A program made the translations under genes and the position numbers. From Avisuccinivibrio_A sp964651505 (GTDB lineage Bacteria; Pseudomonadota; Gammaproteobacteria; Enterobacterales; Succinivibrionaceae), in NCBI GenBank assembly GCA_964651505.1, contig CAZYXT010000007.1, positions 1 to 34,579 on the forward strand: a stretch of 34,579 bases of DNA. Reading direction: 5' to 3'. Positions 7,858 through 15,000 of the stretch are shown in pieces. The notes beneath the pieces are model-generated. The model was not told the origin of the DNA. It searched no databases and was given only the letters and a program-made list of their open reading frames with translations. Within the stretch, counting starts at the first letter, position 1. Every line of letters starts with the position of its first letter.

Positions 7858-8648
7858 TATTTGATACCTCCGTTACGGACATTATCAAGGAACGGCCTAT
7901 ATACGGTGCCTAACCAGTAGCGGGCAGCATTGTCGATGCCGCGGGTGGTTAAGGTTGCGCCTGACAGGTAGTCGACTTCAAAGTCCTTGCCTGCGCCTTC
8001 GTGATCGGCATTCTTCTTGATGGCAAAAGCGTAGCTGCCCTCGTCATTCAAGATCTTCTTGTCCGCCCACAAAGCCTGCCAGCGGGGATTGTCGATTTCG
8101 CCGCCGAGGCCCGGGGTCTCGCCGTGGCTGTAGAAGGTTACGGCCTTGAGGGTGTTGCCGTCCACGTCAATGCCTACGTAACCGTAAGCGGTCGACCACA
8201 AAGCGGCGCCGTAGAAAGGCAGAATGATGCGCTCAACCGCGCCCTCGGCGTTGCGGACGAGGTAGCAGGGCATGTACTTTGACACATAGCGGATGCCGGC
8301 AATGTCCTCTCCTGAGGGGATCGCAGAGCCGGTGCCGGCCTGGCGGGACAAGGATGCAAAGTTGTAGCCGTCGGCCTGATCTTTCATCTGCTCGACAAAG
8401 GTGCCCGAGGCCAGATCCAACAGATTGGCATCGATGTACTTGTCATAGGTTTGAGCCACGGTGCCGTCCATGGGGACGCCTGCCACCTTCAGGATGCTTA
8501 CCTGTCTGTCATTGGCCAAAGCAGCTGCCTTGAAAGGATCCAAGGCCACCACGGCAGCCGATACCAAGACTGAGCATACCAAGCAGAACGCAATGATTAC
8601 GGTAAAAGTTCCGAATACGGAATCCTTATTAAACTTTAACTTAGGCAC
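7857..8648 (-). CDS. nqrC: Na+-translocating NADH:quinone reductase subunit C
   Basis: NqrC (263 residues) has one N-terminal membrane helix and a periplasmic domain carrying covalently bound FMN. The flavinylation motif is present as LSGATLTTRG, with the acceptor Thr at about residue 232. I chose the GTG at 8648 over the longer frame. The protein then begins PKLKFNKDSVFGTF next to the helix, as in other NqrC proteins, and GGAG lies eight bases upstream. The start overlaps the end of nqrB by eight bases. Covalent FMN attachment needs an ApbE flavin transferase, whose gene is not in this window. Confidence 0.95.
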   Translation of the reverse strand: MPKLKFNKDSVFGTFTVIIAFCLVCSVLVSAAVVALDPFKAAALANDRQVSILKVAGVPMDGTVAQTYDKYIDANLLDLASGTFVEQMKDQADGYNFASLSRQAGTGSAIPSGEDIAGIRYVSKYMPCYLVRNAEGAVERIILPFYGAALWSTAYGYVGIDVDGNTLKAVTFYSHGETPGLGGEIDNPRWQALWADKKILNDEGSYAFAIKKNADHEGAGKDFEVDYLSGATLTTRGIDNAARYWLGTVYRPFLDNVRNGGIK

Positions 8649-9885
8649 GGCTCTGTCTCCTCTTGATGTTGCGCTGGGCACTGAGGTAGTCAAAAATGGG
8701 AGCGCAGCAGTTGGCAAACAAGATTGCCAGCATCATGCCCTCGGGGTAAGCGGGGTTGACTACGCGGATCAGCACTACCATTACACCGATCAAAGCGCCA
8801 TAGGCCCACTTGCCTTTGCAGGTGAAGGCTGACGATACGGGATCGGTGGCCATGAAGACCATACCAAAAGCAAAGCCGCCCAATACCAGGTGCCACAAAA
8901 TGGGCATGGAGAACATGGCATTGGTGTCTGAGCCAATGGTGTTAAACAAGCTTGAGGTTAAGAAGGCGCCGATGAGAATGCCGGCCATGATGCGCCAGGA
9001 GGCGATGCCGGTAACCAGCAAAATGACGGCTCCAACCAAGATCAGCAAAGTTGAACCTTCGCCGATGCAGCCGGGGACATTGCCGATGAAGGCATCCATC
9101 CAGGAGATCTTCTCGCCTGCAAAGTTGATCAGTGCGCTCTCGCCGCCTTCGGCCCACTGAGCCAGAGGCGTGGCTCCCGAGAACCCGTCAACGGGTACCC
9201 AGCAGCTGGTGCCCGAGATATTGGCAGGATAAGCAAAGAACAAGAAAGCACGGCCTGCCAGGGCAGGGTTCATGAAGTTGCGTCCGGTGCCGCCGAAGAG
9301 CTCCTTGGCAATGACCACGCCAAAGCTGATGCCCAAAGCTGCCTGCCACAAAGGCAGCGAGGGAGGAACGATCAGGGCAAACAGCAATGAGGTTACGAAG
9401 AAGCCTTCGTTGATCTCATGGTGTCTGACCACGCAGAACAAAACTTCCCAAAAAGCGCCGACGATGAAGACGACGATGTAGATGGGGAAGAAGTGCACCG
9501 CACCGATCAAAAACTTGCTGTAAAGGCCCGCGTCGGCTCCAAGCGACCCGCCCAAAATCTGCACGATGGCAAAGTGGTAGTCGTCTGAGAACAGCTTAAA
9601 GGAGGTCTGTGCATACTCGGCGCCATTGGCCATGGCGGCAATGGCAGAGACGGTCTGATCGCCCACATTGTACCAGCCCAGGATCATGGCGGGGATGGCG
9701 GCAATGCAGACAATGATCATGATGCGCTTTAAGTCGATGAAATCGCGCACATGAGTCCTGCCGGTCGTGACCTTGCCGGGGGTAAAGAACAAAGTGAAAG
9801 TTCCTTCATACAGAGGGTACAGCTTTTCAAGCAAGCCGTCCTTCTCAAACAAAGGAGCCAATTTCTTAAACAAATCCAATAACAC
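8641..9885 (-). CDS. nqrB: Na+-translocating NADH:quinone reductase subunit B
   Basis: NqrB (414 residues) is the largest membrane subunit. It carries covalent FMN, a riboflavin site, and probably the sodium path and quinone contact. The flavinylation motif is seen as DGFSGATPLAQ, with Thr at residue 239, close to Thr236 of Vibrio cholerae NqrB. About ten hydrophobic helices follow a soluble N-terminus that includes HVRDFIDLKRIM, a family hallmark. The start is a GTG at 9885, three bases after the nqrA stop codon, with GGAGGG upstream overlapping the end of nqrA. Confidence 0.96.
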   Translation of the reverse strand: MLLDLFKKLAPLFEKDGLLEKLYPLYEGTFTLFFTPGKVTTGRTHVRDFIDLKRIMIIVCIAAIPAMILGWYNVGDQTVSAIAAMANGAEYAQTSFKLFSDDYHFAIVQILGGSLGADAGLYSKFLIGAVHFFPIYIVVFIVGAFWEVLFCVVRHHEINEGFFVTSLLFALIVPPSLPLWQAALGISFGVVIAKELFGGTGRNFMNPALAGRAFLFFAYPANISGTSCWVPVDGFSGATPLAQWAEGGESALINFAGEKISWMDAFIGNVPGCIGEGSTLLILVGAVILLVTGIASWRIMAGILIGAFLTSSLFNTIGSDTNAMFSMPILWHLVLGGFAFGMVFMATDPVSSAFTCKGKWAYGALIGVMVVLIRVVNPAYPEGMMLAILFANCCAPIFDYLSAQRNIKRRQSRA

Positions 9886-9888
9886 GGC

Positions 9889-11238
9889 TTAGCCCTCCAC
9901 CTCGATCTTAGTCAGGCATCTGCGGATCAGAGCGCCGTAGTCGGTCTTGCCCGGGCACACATAGGTGCACAAAGCGACATCTTCCTCGGCAAGCTCGAGC
10001 ACGCCCAACAGCTTGGCCTGATCGCAGTCATTGATTTCAATGGCACGCAGCAACATCGTAGGCTCGACGTCAAGGTCGAGGACCTTTTCAAACTGCCCGA
10101 TGGGAACCATGGGACGGCTGCCGCCGTTGATTGCGGTGTTGATATCATAGGCAGCAGGCTTGAAGAAAGCCGAAGCAAAAGCGCGCGAGACGCTGTGACG
10201 CTTGAAACCTGCGCCCAGCCACCCCATAAATTCGTTCTTGGTGCCTTCTTCGATGATGGAGACCTCAAGGTGATAGCGCCCAAGATATGCCCAGGGACCT
10301 ACGGCCTTGTTGCCCCACAAAACGGTGCCCGAGATGACGCGCACGCCTTGCTCGGAGGAAACCACCTCGCCTGCCGTCAGCTCGCTGATGCTCGCGCCCA
10401 AAGTGGTCGTGACAAGACGCGGGTCTTTGGCGTTGGGGCCTGCAATGGAGATGACTCTTTGGCTGTAGTATTTGCCTTCGACAAACAGATGGCCGATGGC
10501 AATGACATCCTGATAGCCGATGTGCCATACGGTCTTGTTCTCGTTTACGGGATCCACATAGTGAATGTGGGTGCCGGGCAGGCCTGCAGGATGGGGTCCG
10601 CAGAAGGTTTGCTCGTCGACATTGGGAGCTTCGCAACGCGGCAGGGATTCGGAATCCTTGCACACATGGACCTTAAACTGTCCGATGCGGCTCAATACCT
10701 TCAGACCGTTGGCAAAAGCCTCGGCCTCTTGAGCGATGATGACCCTCGGATCGGGAGCGAGCGGGTTGGTGTCCATCGCAGTCACAAAGATGGAGTGCGG
10801 CAGAGAGCCTGCGGCAGGCACTTTGTCAAACGGACGAGTGCGGAATGCGGTCCACATGCCCGACTCGACCAGCTGCGAAATGACTTCTTCGCTGCTGAGA
10901 TCCAACAGCTTGGAGGCGGCGGTCTTCTTAAAGTCGACGCTTCCTCCCTTGGGATCAACTTCAATGACTATAGACTGGAAAAAACGGCGCTCACCGCGAT
11001 TAATTGCAACCACAGTACCGGCTGCAGGAGCGGTATAACGTGTCCCAGGGTTTTTCTTATCCTCGAACAGTATCTGGCCTTTTTTGACGACGCTGCCCAC
11101 TTCAACCGCCATCGAGGGCCTTAACCCGGGATAATCAGAGCTGATTAAAGCTACATGCTTAACCTCGGGACCGGCACTGATGGTTTGCTGAGGCTGGCCG
11201 CTCAAAGGCAGATCCAATCCTTTTGTGATGTTAATCAT
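9889..11238 (-). CDS. nqrA: Na+-translocating NADH:quinone reductase subunit A
   Basis: NqrA (449 residues) is the peripheral cytoplasmic subunit that associates with NqrB and contributes to quinone binding. The N-terminus MINITKGLDLPLSGQP is the family signature and fixes the start at the ATG at 11238; an in-frame TTG four codons upstream is less likely. A lipoyl/barrel-like segment (SMAVEVGSVVKKGQ) and the C-terminal ALCTYVCPGKTDYG are typical. It opens the nqrABCDEF operon, which feeds electrons from NADH to quinone while exporting Na+. Confidence 0.96.
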   Translation of the reverse strand: MINITKGLDLPLSGQPQQTISAGPEVKHVALISSDYPGLRPSMAVEVGSVVKKGQILFEDKKNPGTRYTAPAAGTVVAINRGERRFFQSIVIEVDPKGGSVDFKKTAASKLLDLSSEEVISQLVESGMWTAFRTRPFDKVPAAGSLPHSIFVTAMDTNPLAPDPRVIIAQEAEAFANGLKVLSRIGQFKVHVCKDSESLPRCEAPNVDEQTFCGPHPAGLPGTHIHYVDPVNENKTVWHIGYQDVIAIGHLFVEGKYYSQRVISIAGPNAKDPRLVTTTLGASISELTAGEVVSSEQGVRVISGTVLWGNKAVGPWAYLGRYHLEVSIIEEGTKNEFMGWLGAGFKRHSVSRAFASAFFKPAAYDINTAINGGSRPMVPIGQFEKVLDLDVEPTMLLRAIEINDCDQAKLLGVLELAEEDVALCTYVCPGKTDYGALIRRCLTKIEVEG

Positions 11239-11316
11239 AGGCGGTTCCAAATAAAAACTTCCGGAGGTACAACTCCCAACTCAAGCCTGCAAAAGACCTG
11301 TTTTTTGAAATAATGT

Positions 11317-11345
11317 TCTATAAAAGCAAATCTCAGCCCCCAAAA
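11317..11345 (-). promoter_or_regulatory. Candidate sigma-70 promoter of nqr operon
   Basis: On the minus strand TTTTGG (11345-11340) and TATAGA (11322-11317) are 17 bases apart. This would start transcription near 11310, giving a leader of about 70 bases before nqrA. The -35 element is a weak match. An AT-rich TATGATAAAAT a little upstream is an alternative. Confidence 0.35.
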
Positions 11346-11731
11346 AAGGGACAGGCTCTATCGATCAAATTTTATCATATTTTATGGCTGAAAATGACGC
11401 GCTTATTCTTAAAAGCGCCCCCGCAAAACCTGATGCAATAAGACTTTGCGCGATCTTGCATACAAGAATTGCGATTCTTTCAAGCTTTGCAGGGGCAAAG
11501 CAGGCAAAGGGATGGCGCAAGGGAGATTTTAGGATTTTTTCAAATTTGTTAAGGCCGTCAAATTGCCGCGCAAGGCCCCTTTACAAATGAAAAAATCCGC
11601 AATCGCAAAGAAGGGCACGTTTAGCAGGCGCAATTTGTGCAGATTATGGCTGATATGATCTGCAATTATGAGATAAGACGATCCCTTTGGAATTGAATTT
11701 GCTTTATCAGAATCAATTTGGCAAATCGCGC

Positions 11732-11802
11732 CTGAAGATCAAAGGCCTCTGAAGATAAGGAAAAGAAGTGCTCGAAGATAAGTTAAATGCAGTCCTGAAG
11801 AC
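11732..11802. repeat. Four spaced CTGAAGAT-like direct repeats
   Basis: CTGAAGAT occurs at 11732 and 11749, CTCGAAGAT at 11771 and CTGAAGAC at 11795. The GAAGA cores are spaced 17, 23 and 23 bases apart. The last spacings are near two helical turns, so these could be iterated regulator sites. They may equally be chance in a purine-rich stretch. Confidence 0.35.
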
Positions 11803-11812
11803 GGGTGGAAAA

Positions 11813-13366
11813 TCACAGATCTCCATTTGAACTCGTCTTTGCCTTTATGAGCTTTAAAATTTCCTTTTCTTGATCCTTGATCTCATCGGCTATGCCGCCG
11901 CGCAAGATGTCATATTTGCTTTGCACGCACAAAGTGACGTGACGACAGGCCCTTTTTGCCTTATCATCGCCTGCGCTGAGGGAGCTGCGCCCGGGCAGCT
12001 CGTCATCCTCCATCCACTCTTGTGCCGCTCTCCATGCAGGGCCGCCCTCCTCCAAAGTGCGATACGCTCCTTTATCATAGATAAGAGGCGAGGGCTTTAA
12101 GGACAGTTCCCCTGCCGCCAAGGCAATGCCGCCATAGGTCACCACGGGCACCGCAGGGCGCATCCAATAAGGCACATGGGAGTTTTGATAAAGCTTTTTT
12201 AAAGAGCGCCTGACAGTGTCTTGATAACCTTGCAGTTTAAATGAGCGCGGCACATTAAAGTGCAGGGTAAAAGGACTCTTAAGATGAGCAAGGCTTTTTG
12301 CGCTGCAACGGCACAGCACATAGACAAAATCCCCCAAAAGCAGGGGTTTTTGCATATAAATTTGGGCAGTGCGCTCTTTGGGGTACTCAAGCTTGGGCAA
12401 AAGATACAGCCTGCCCTCGTAACAGCGCAGAGCATGATCTCCCACTTTAAGCTGCGCCTCCTGATCAGGGTTCAAATAGACCATCTTTATGGCCTGCTCG
12501 CACAAGGCAAGCTCGGGAGGCCGCTCCAAGACCAAGGATAAAAAGCGGCGGATCAGGCACAAAAACAAGGGCTTGTCATCAAGATGCAGATCCATAGGGT
12601 TAAAGATCAGGGCCTTCTCGTCGATGTATCGGTCTTGAACTTTGCTTACATACCGCTCGCACAGATCATGCTCGATGGCGCACAGCCTTGCGCTGCGCAC
12701 GGCGGTGGAGGCAAAGGCAGGAAAGCGTTTCTCAATCAATGGCATGACCTTGTGTCTTATGAAGTTGCGCTCAAAATAAAGATAGGAATTGGAAACATCG
12801 TAAACGTAAGGGATGTCAAGGGCCTTTAAGATCTCCTCGATTTGCGCTTTGTGCAAGGATAAAAGCGGCCTTAAGATCTTGCCGCGCTTATCGACTGTAA
12901 GCTCCTGCATGCCTGAAAGCCCCAAAGGCCCCGAGCCGCGCTTTAAGGCCAATAAAACTCCCTCTGCCACATCATCGGCCTGATGGCCGAGCACCAAATA
13001 CCCGTTCTTGGGCAGCTTTTTTAAAAGCTTCTCGTAGCGCTCCTTGCGCGAGGCTTCTTCTTTTGAGATCCCGGGGCCGTAAACTATGTTTAACCTAGGT
13101 GTTGAAAGGGGGACGCCAAGCTTTTTGCAAAGCTCTTTGTTGTGCTTAAGCCATACGGGATCATCAGCGTCCAAGCCGTGGATGCAGTGCACGGCAGCAA
13201 CTTTAAAGACAGGATCAAGCTCTTGAAGTTTGAGGCTTGCAAGCAATGCGAGGGTCGAATCGGCCCCGCCCGAGAGCCCGACGATGAGGGGCCCTGCCAT
13301 GTATTTAAGCTTAAGCCCCTTTGCAAGATCTTTTATGATCTTTGATGCTTCATCAGCAGTAACCAT
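11813..13366 (-). CDS. tilS: tRNA(Ile)-lysidine synthase
   Basis: TilS uses ATP and lysine to convert C34 of the CAU-anticodon tRNA-Ile to lysidine, allowing AUA decoding; it is cytoplasmic and normally essential. The N-type ATP-pyrophosphatase P-loop appears as VGLSGGADST (S32-S37). GHQADDVAEGVLLALKRGSGPLGLSGM (residues about 126-152) is the second diagnostic motif. At 517 residues it is longer than E. coli TilS (about 432). A charged tail after about residue 450 ends in a Lys/Glu helix. The start overlaps the end of accA by 14 bases, and no strong Shine-Dalgarno is visible, so translation is probably coupled to accA. The accA-tilS adjacency is common in gammaproteobacteria. Confidence 0.93.
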   Translation of the reverse strand: MVTADEASKIIKDLAKGLKLKYMAGPLIVGLSGGADSTLALLASLKLQELDPVFKVAAVHCIHGLDADDPVWLKHNKELCKKLGVPLSTPRLNIVYGPGISKEEASRKERYEKLLKKLPKNGYLVLGHQADDVAEGVLLALKRGSGPLGLSGMQELTVDKRGKILRPLLSLHKAQIEEILKALDIPYVYDVSNSYLYFERNFIRHKVMPLIEKRFPAFASTAVRSARLCAIEHDLCERYVSKVQDRYIDEKALIFNPMDLHLDDKPLFLCLIRRFLSLVLERPPELALCEQAIKMVYLNPDQEAQLKVGDHALRCYEGRLYLLPKLEYPKERTAQIYMQKPLLLGDFVYVLCRCSAKSLAHLKSPFTLHFNVPRSFKLQGYQDTVRRSLKKLYQNSHVPYWMRPAVPVVTYGGIALAAGELSLKPSPLIYDKGAYRTLEEGGPAWRAAQEWMEDDELPGRSSLSAGDDKAKRACRHVTLCVQSKYDILRGGIADEIKDQEKEILKLIKAKTSSNGDL

Positions 13367-14306
13367 AAGACATCAGCCGCTGATAACGCTGCTCAATCAG
13401 GCGGTCTTTGGGAATGGCCTGCAAGATCCCCAGATCTTCTACGATGCGGTCTTTTAAGGCCAAAGCCATGGCATCATAGTCGCGGTGGGCACCTCCCAAA
13501 GGCTCTTTGACCACGCTGTCGATGAGCTTTAAGCTTAAAATCTTGTCGGCGGTGATGTTCATGGCCTCGGCGGCCAGAGGAGCCTTCTCGGCGCTCTTCC
13601 ACAAGATGGAGGCGCACCCTTCAGGGGAGATCACAGAATAAGTCGAATATTGCAGCATGTTGACCCTGTCGCCCACGCCGATGGCCAAAGCGCCGCCCGA
13701 GCCGCCTTCGCCGATGACGGTGCACACCACGGGCACGCTAAGCTGCGACATGCACTTTAAGCTCTCGGCAATGGCCCCTGCCTGCGAGCGCTCTTCGGCC
13801 CCGACCCCCGGGTAGGCGCCCGGGGTGTCGATAAAGGTGATGATGGGAATGTCAAAGCGCTCTGCCAAATGCATCAGGCGCATGGCCTTGCGATAGCCCT
13901 CGGGCCTTGGCATGCCGAAGTTGCGCAAAGTGCGCTCTTTGACATCGCGGCCTTTTTGATGGCCTATCACCATGACGCTGCGGCCGTTTAAGCGGGCCAA
14001 TCCTGCCACGATGGCCTTGTCGTCAGCGTAGGCGCGATCGCCTGAAAGCTCATGAAAATCCGTGAACATGCGCTCGATGTAGTCGAGGGTATAAGGGCGC
14101 ATGGGATGGCGGCTTAACTGCGAGATCTGCCAGGAGCTTAAATTTGAATAGATTTTCTTGGTAAGCTCCGAATTTTTCTTCTCAAGCTGATGCAGCTCCT
14201 TGGACAGATCCACGTCGGTGGTGCTGGCGCTTAAGCGCTTGAGCTCCTCGATATGGGCGAGCATGTCGGCAATGGGCTGTTCAAAGTCAAGGTAGTTGAT
14301 GTTCAT
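13353..14306 (-). CDS. accA: Acetyl-CoA carboxylase carboxyltransferase subunit alpha
   Basis: AccA with AccD forms the carboxyltransferase that moves CO2 from carboxybiotin to acetyl-CoA, giving malonyl-CoA for fatty acid synthesis. The 317-residue length equals the family norm (319 in E. coli). The N-terminus INYLDFEQPIADMLAHIEEL is nearly that of E. coli. The oxyanion-hole region VIGEGGSGGALAIGVGD and the following YSVISPEGCASILWK are present. It lies 35 bases after rnhB. In E. coli dnaE sits between rnhB and accA; here it does not. Malonyl-CoA supply links it to fabZ and the lpx genes upstream in the same run. Confidence 0.97.
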   Translation of the reverse strand: MNINYLDFEQPIADMLAHIEELKRLSASTTDVDLSKELHQLEKKNSELTKKIYSNLSSWQISQLSRHPMRPYTLDYIERMFTDFHELSGDRAYADDKAIVAGLARLNGRSVMVIGHQKGRDVKERTLRNFGMPRPEGYRKAMRLMHLAERFDIPIITFIDTPGAYPGVGAEERSQAGAIAESLKCMSQLSVPVVCTVIGEGGSGGALAIGVGDRVNMLQYSTYSVISPEGCASILWKSAEKAPLAAEAMNITADKILSLKLIDSVVKEPLGGAHRDYDAMALALKDRIVEDLGILQAIPKDRLIEQRYQRLMSYGYC

Positions 14307-14341
14307 ACTAATAATTTACCTTTCGTGGCGATCACTGCGCC

Positions 14342-14950
14342 CTATTTTAGCACTAAAATCTTTTTGACAGGCCCAAAGGAGCGCCGATAGCAATCCAAAA
14401 CGGGCAGTCTTTGCAGAGCCTCCAAATGGGCCTTGGTGGGGTAGCCTTTGTGGCGGGCAAAACCGTACTGCGGGTACAGTTTGTCAAGTTCATAAAGCTG
14501 CCTGTCGCGCTCGACCTTGGCCAAAATGGAGGCGGCGGCAATTTGCGGCACCCTCGCATCCCCCTTGACCACGCAGCAGCAGGCAATGCTGATCCCTTGA
14601 GGCTTCTTGTTGCCGTCAACAAGCATAAGATGGCACTCAACCCCCATGTTCTCGTAGGCGCGCTTCATGGCCAGCAAGGCGGCATTGAGGATATTTAAGC
14701 TGTCTATCTCCTGCGCGCTGCACTGTCCTATCCCGAAGGCTAAGGCTTTGTCCTTAATCTCAAGCTCAAGGGCCTGACGCTTTTTTTCGCTCAGCTTTTT
14801 GGAATCATTAAGCCCTGCCACGGGATTTTTGGGATCAAGCAGCACGCAGGCTGCCACCACATTGCCCATCAAAGGGCCCCGCCCTGCTTCATCGACCCCG
14901 CAGATAAGATGGGTCGCAGGATCAATGGGGTAAACAAAATCATCAAGCAT
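14342..14950 (-). CDS. rnhB: Ribonuclease HII
   Basis: RNase HII cleaves RNA in RNA-DNA hybrids and starts removal of single ribonucleotides from DNA. The first catalytic Asp-Glu pair lies in LICGVDEAGRGPLMG. A later Asp occurs in HLMLVDGNKK, and AAASILAKVERDRQ is the third diagnostic block. I chose the ATG at 14950 (202 residues). The protein then begins MLDDFVYPIDPATHLICGVD like E. coli RnhB, and CGGAG lies seven bases upstream. A longer frame reaching 15019 would add 23 residues and overlap lpxB. A 50-base gap separates it from lpxB. Confidence 0.94.
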   Translation of the reverse strand: MLDDFVYPIDPATHLICGVDEAGRGPLMGNVVAACVLLDPKNPVAGLNDSKKLSEKKRQALELEIKDKALAFGIGQCSAQEIDSLNILNAALLAMKRAYENMGVECHLMLVDGNKKPQGISIACCCVVKGDARVPQIAAASILAKVERDRQLYELDKLYPQYGFARHKGYPTKAHLEALQRLPVLDCYRRSFGPVKKILVLK

Positions 14951-15000
14951 GGCAAGACTCCGGTGTTTTATCTTTTGCGCATAAGGATAAAAAGTTAAGG

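Larger units (their letters stand above)
11239..11812. other. 574-base gap between tilS and nqrA
   Basis: No supported gene lies here. A 68-codon plus-strand frame at 11384-11590 has no ribosome binding site and no recognisable domain. The nqrA-proximal part should hold the nqr promoter (see the candidate at 11317-11345). An imperfect inverted repeat occurs at 11639-11663 (GCAGAT and ATCTGC arms). Four spaced copies of a GAAGA-containing motif lie at 11732-11802. I found no hairpin plus T-tract ending tilS transcription, so read-through into nqr is possible. Confidence 0.5.

Noticed and set aside
10195..11124. 309-codon plus-strand frame opposite nqrA
   Set aside because: It is antisense to the strongly supported nqrA and shows no family motif; long antisense frames are expected in this GC-rich codon usage.
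11384..11590. 68-codon plus-strand open frame in the tilS-nqrA gap
   Set aside because: No Shine-Dalgarno before the ATG, AT-rich leader, no recognisable motif, and opposite orientation to the surrounding genes.
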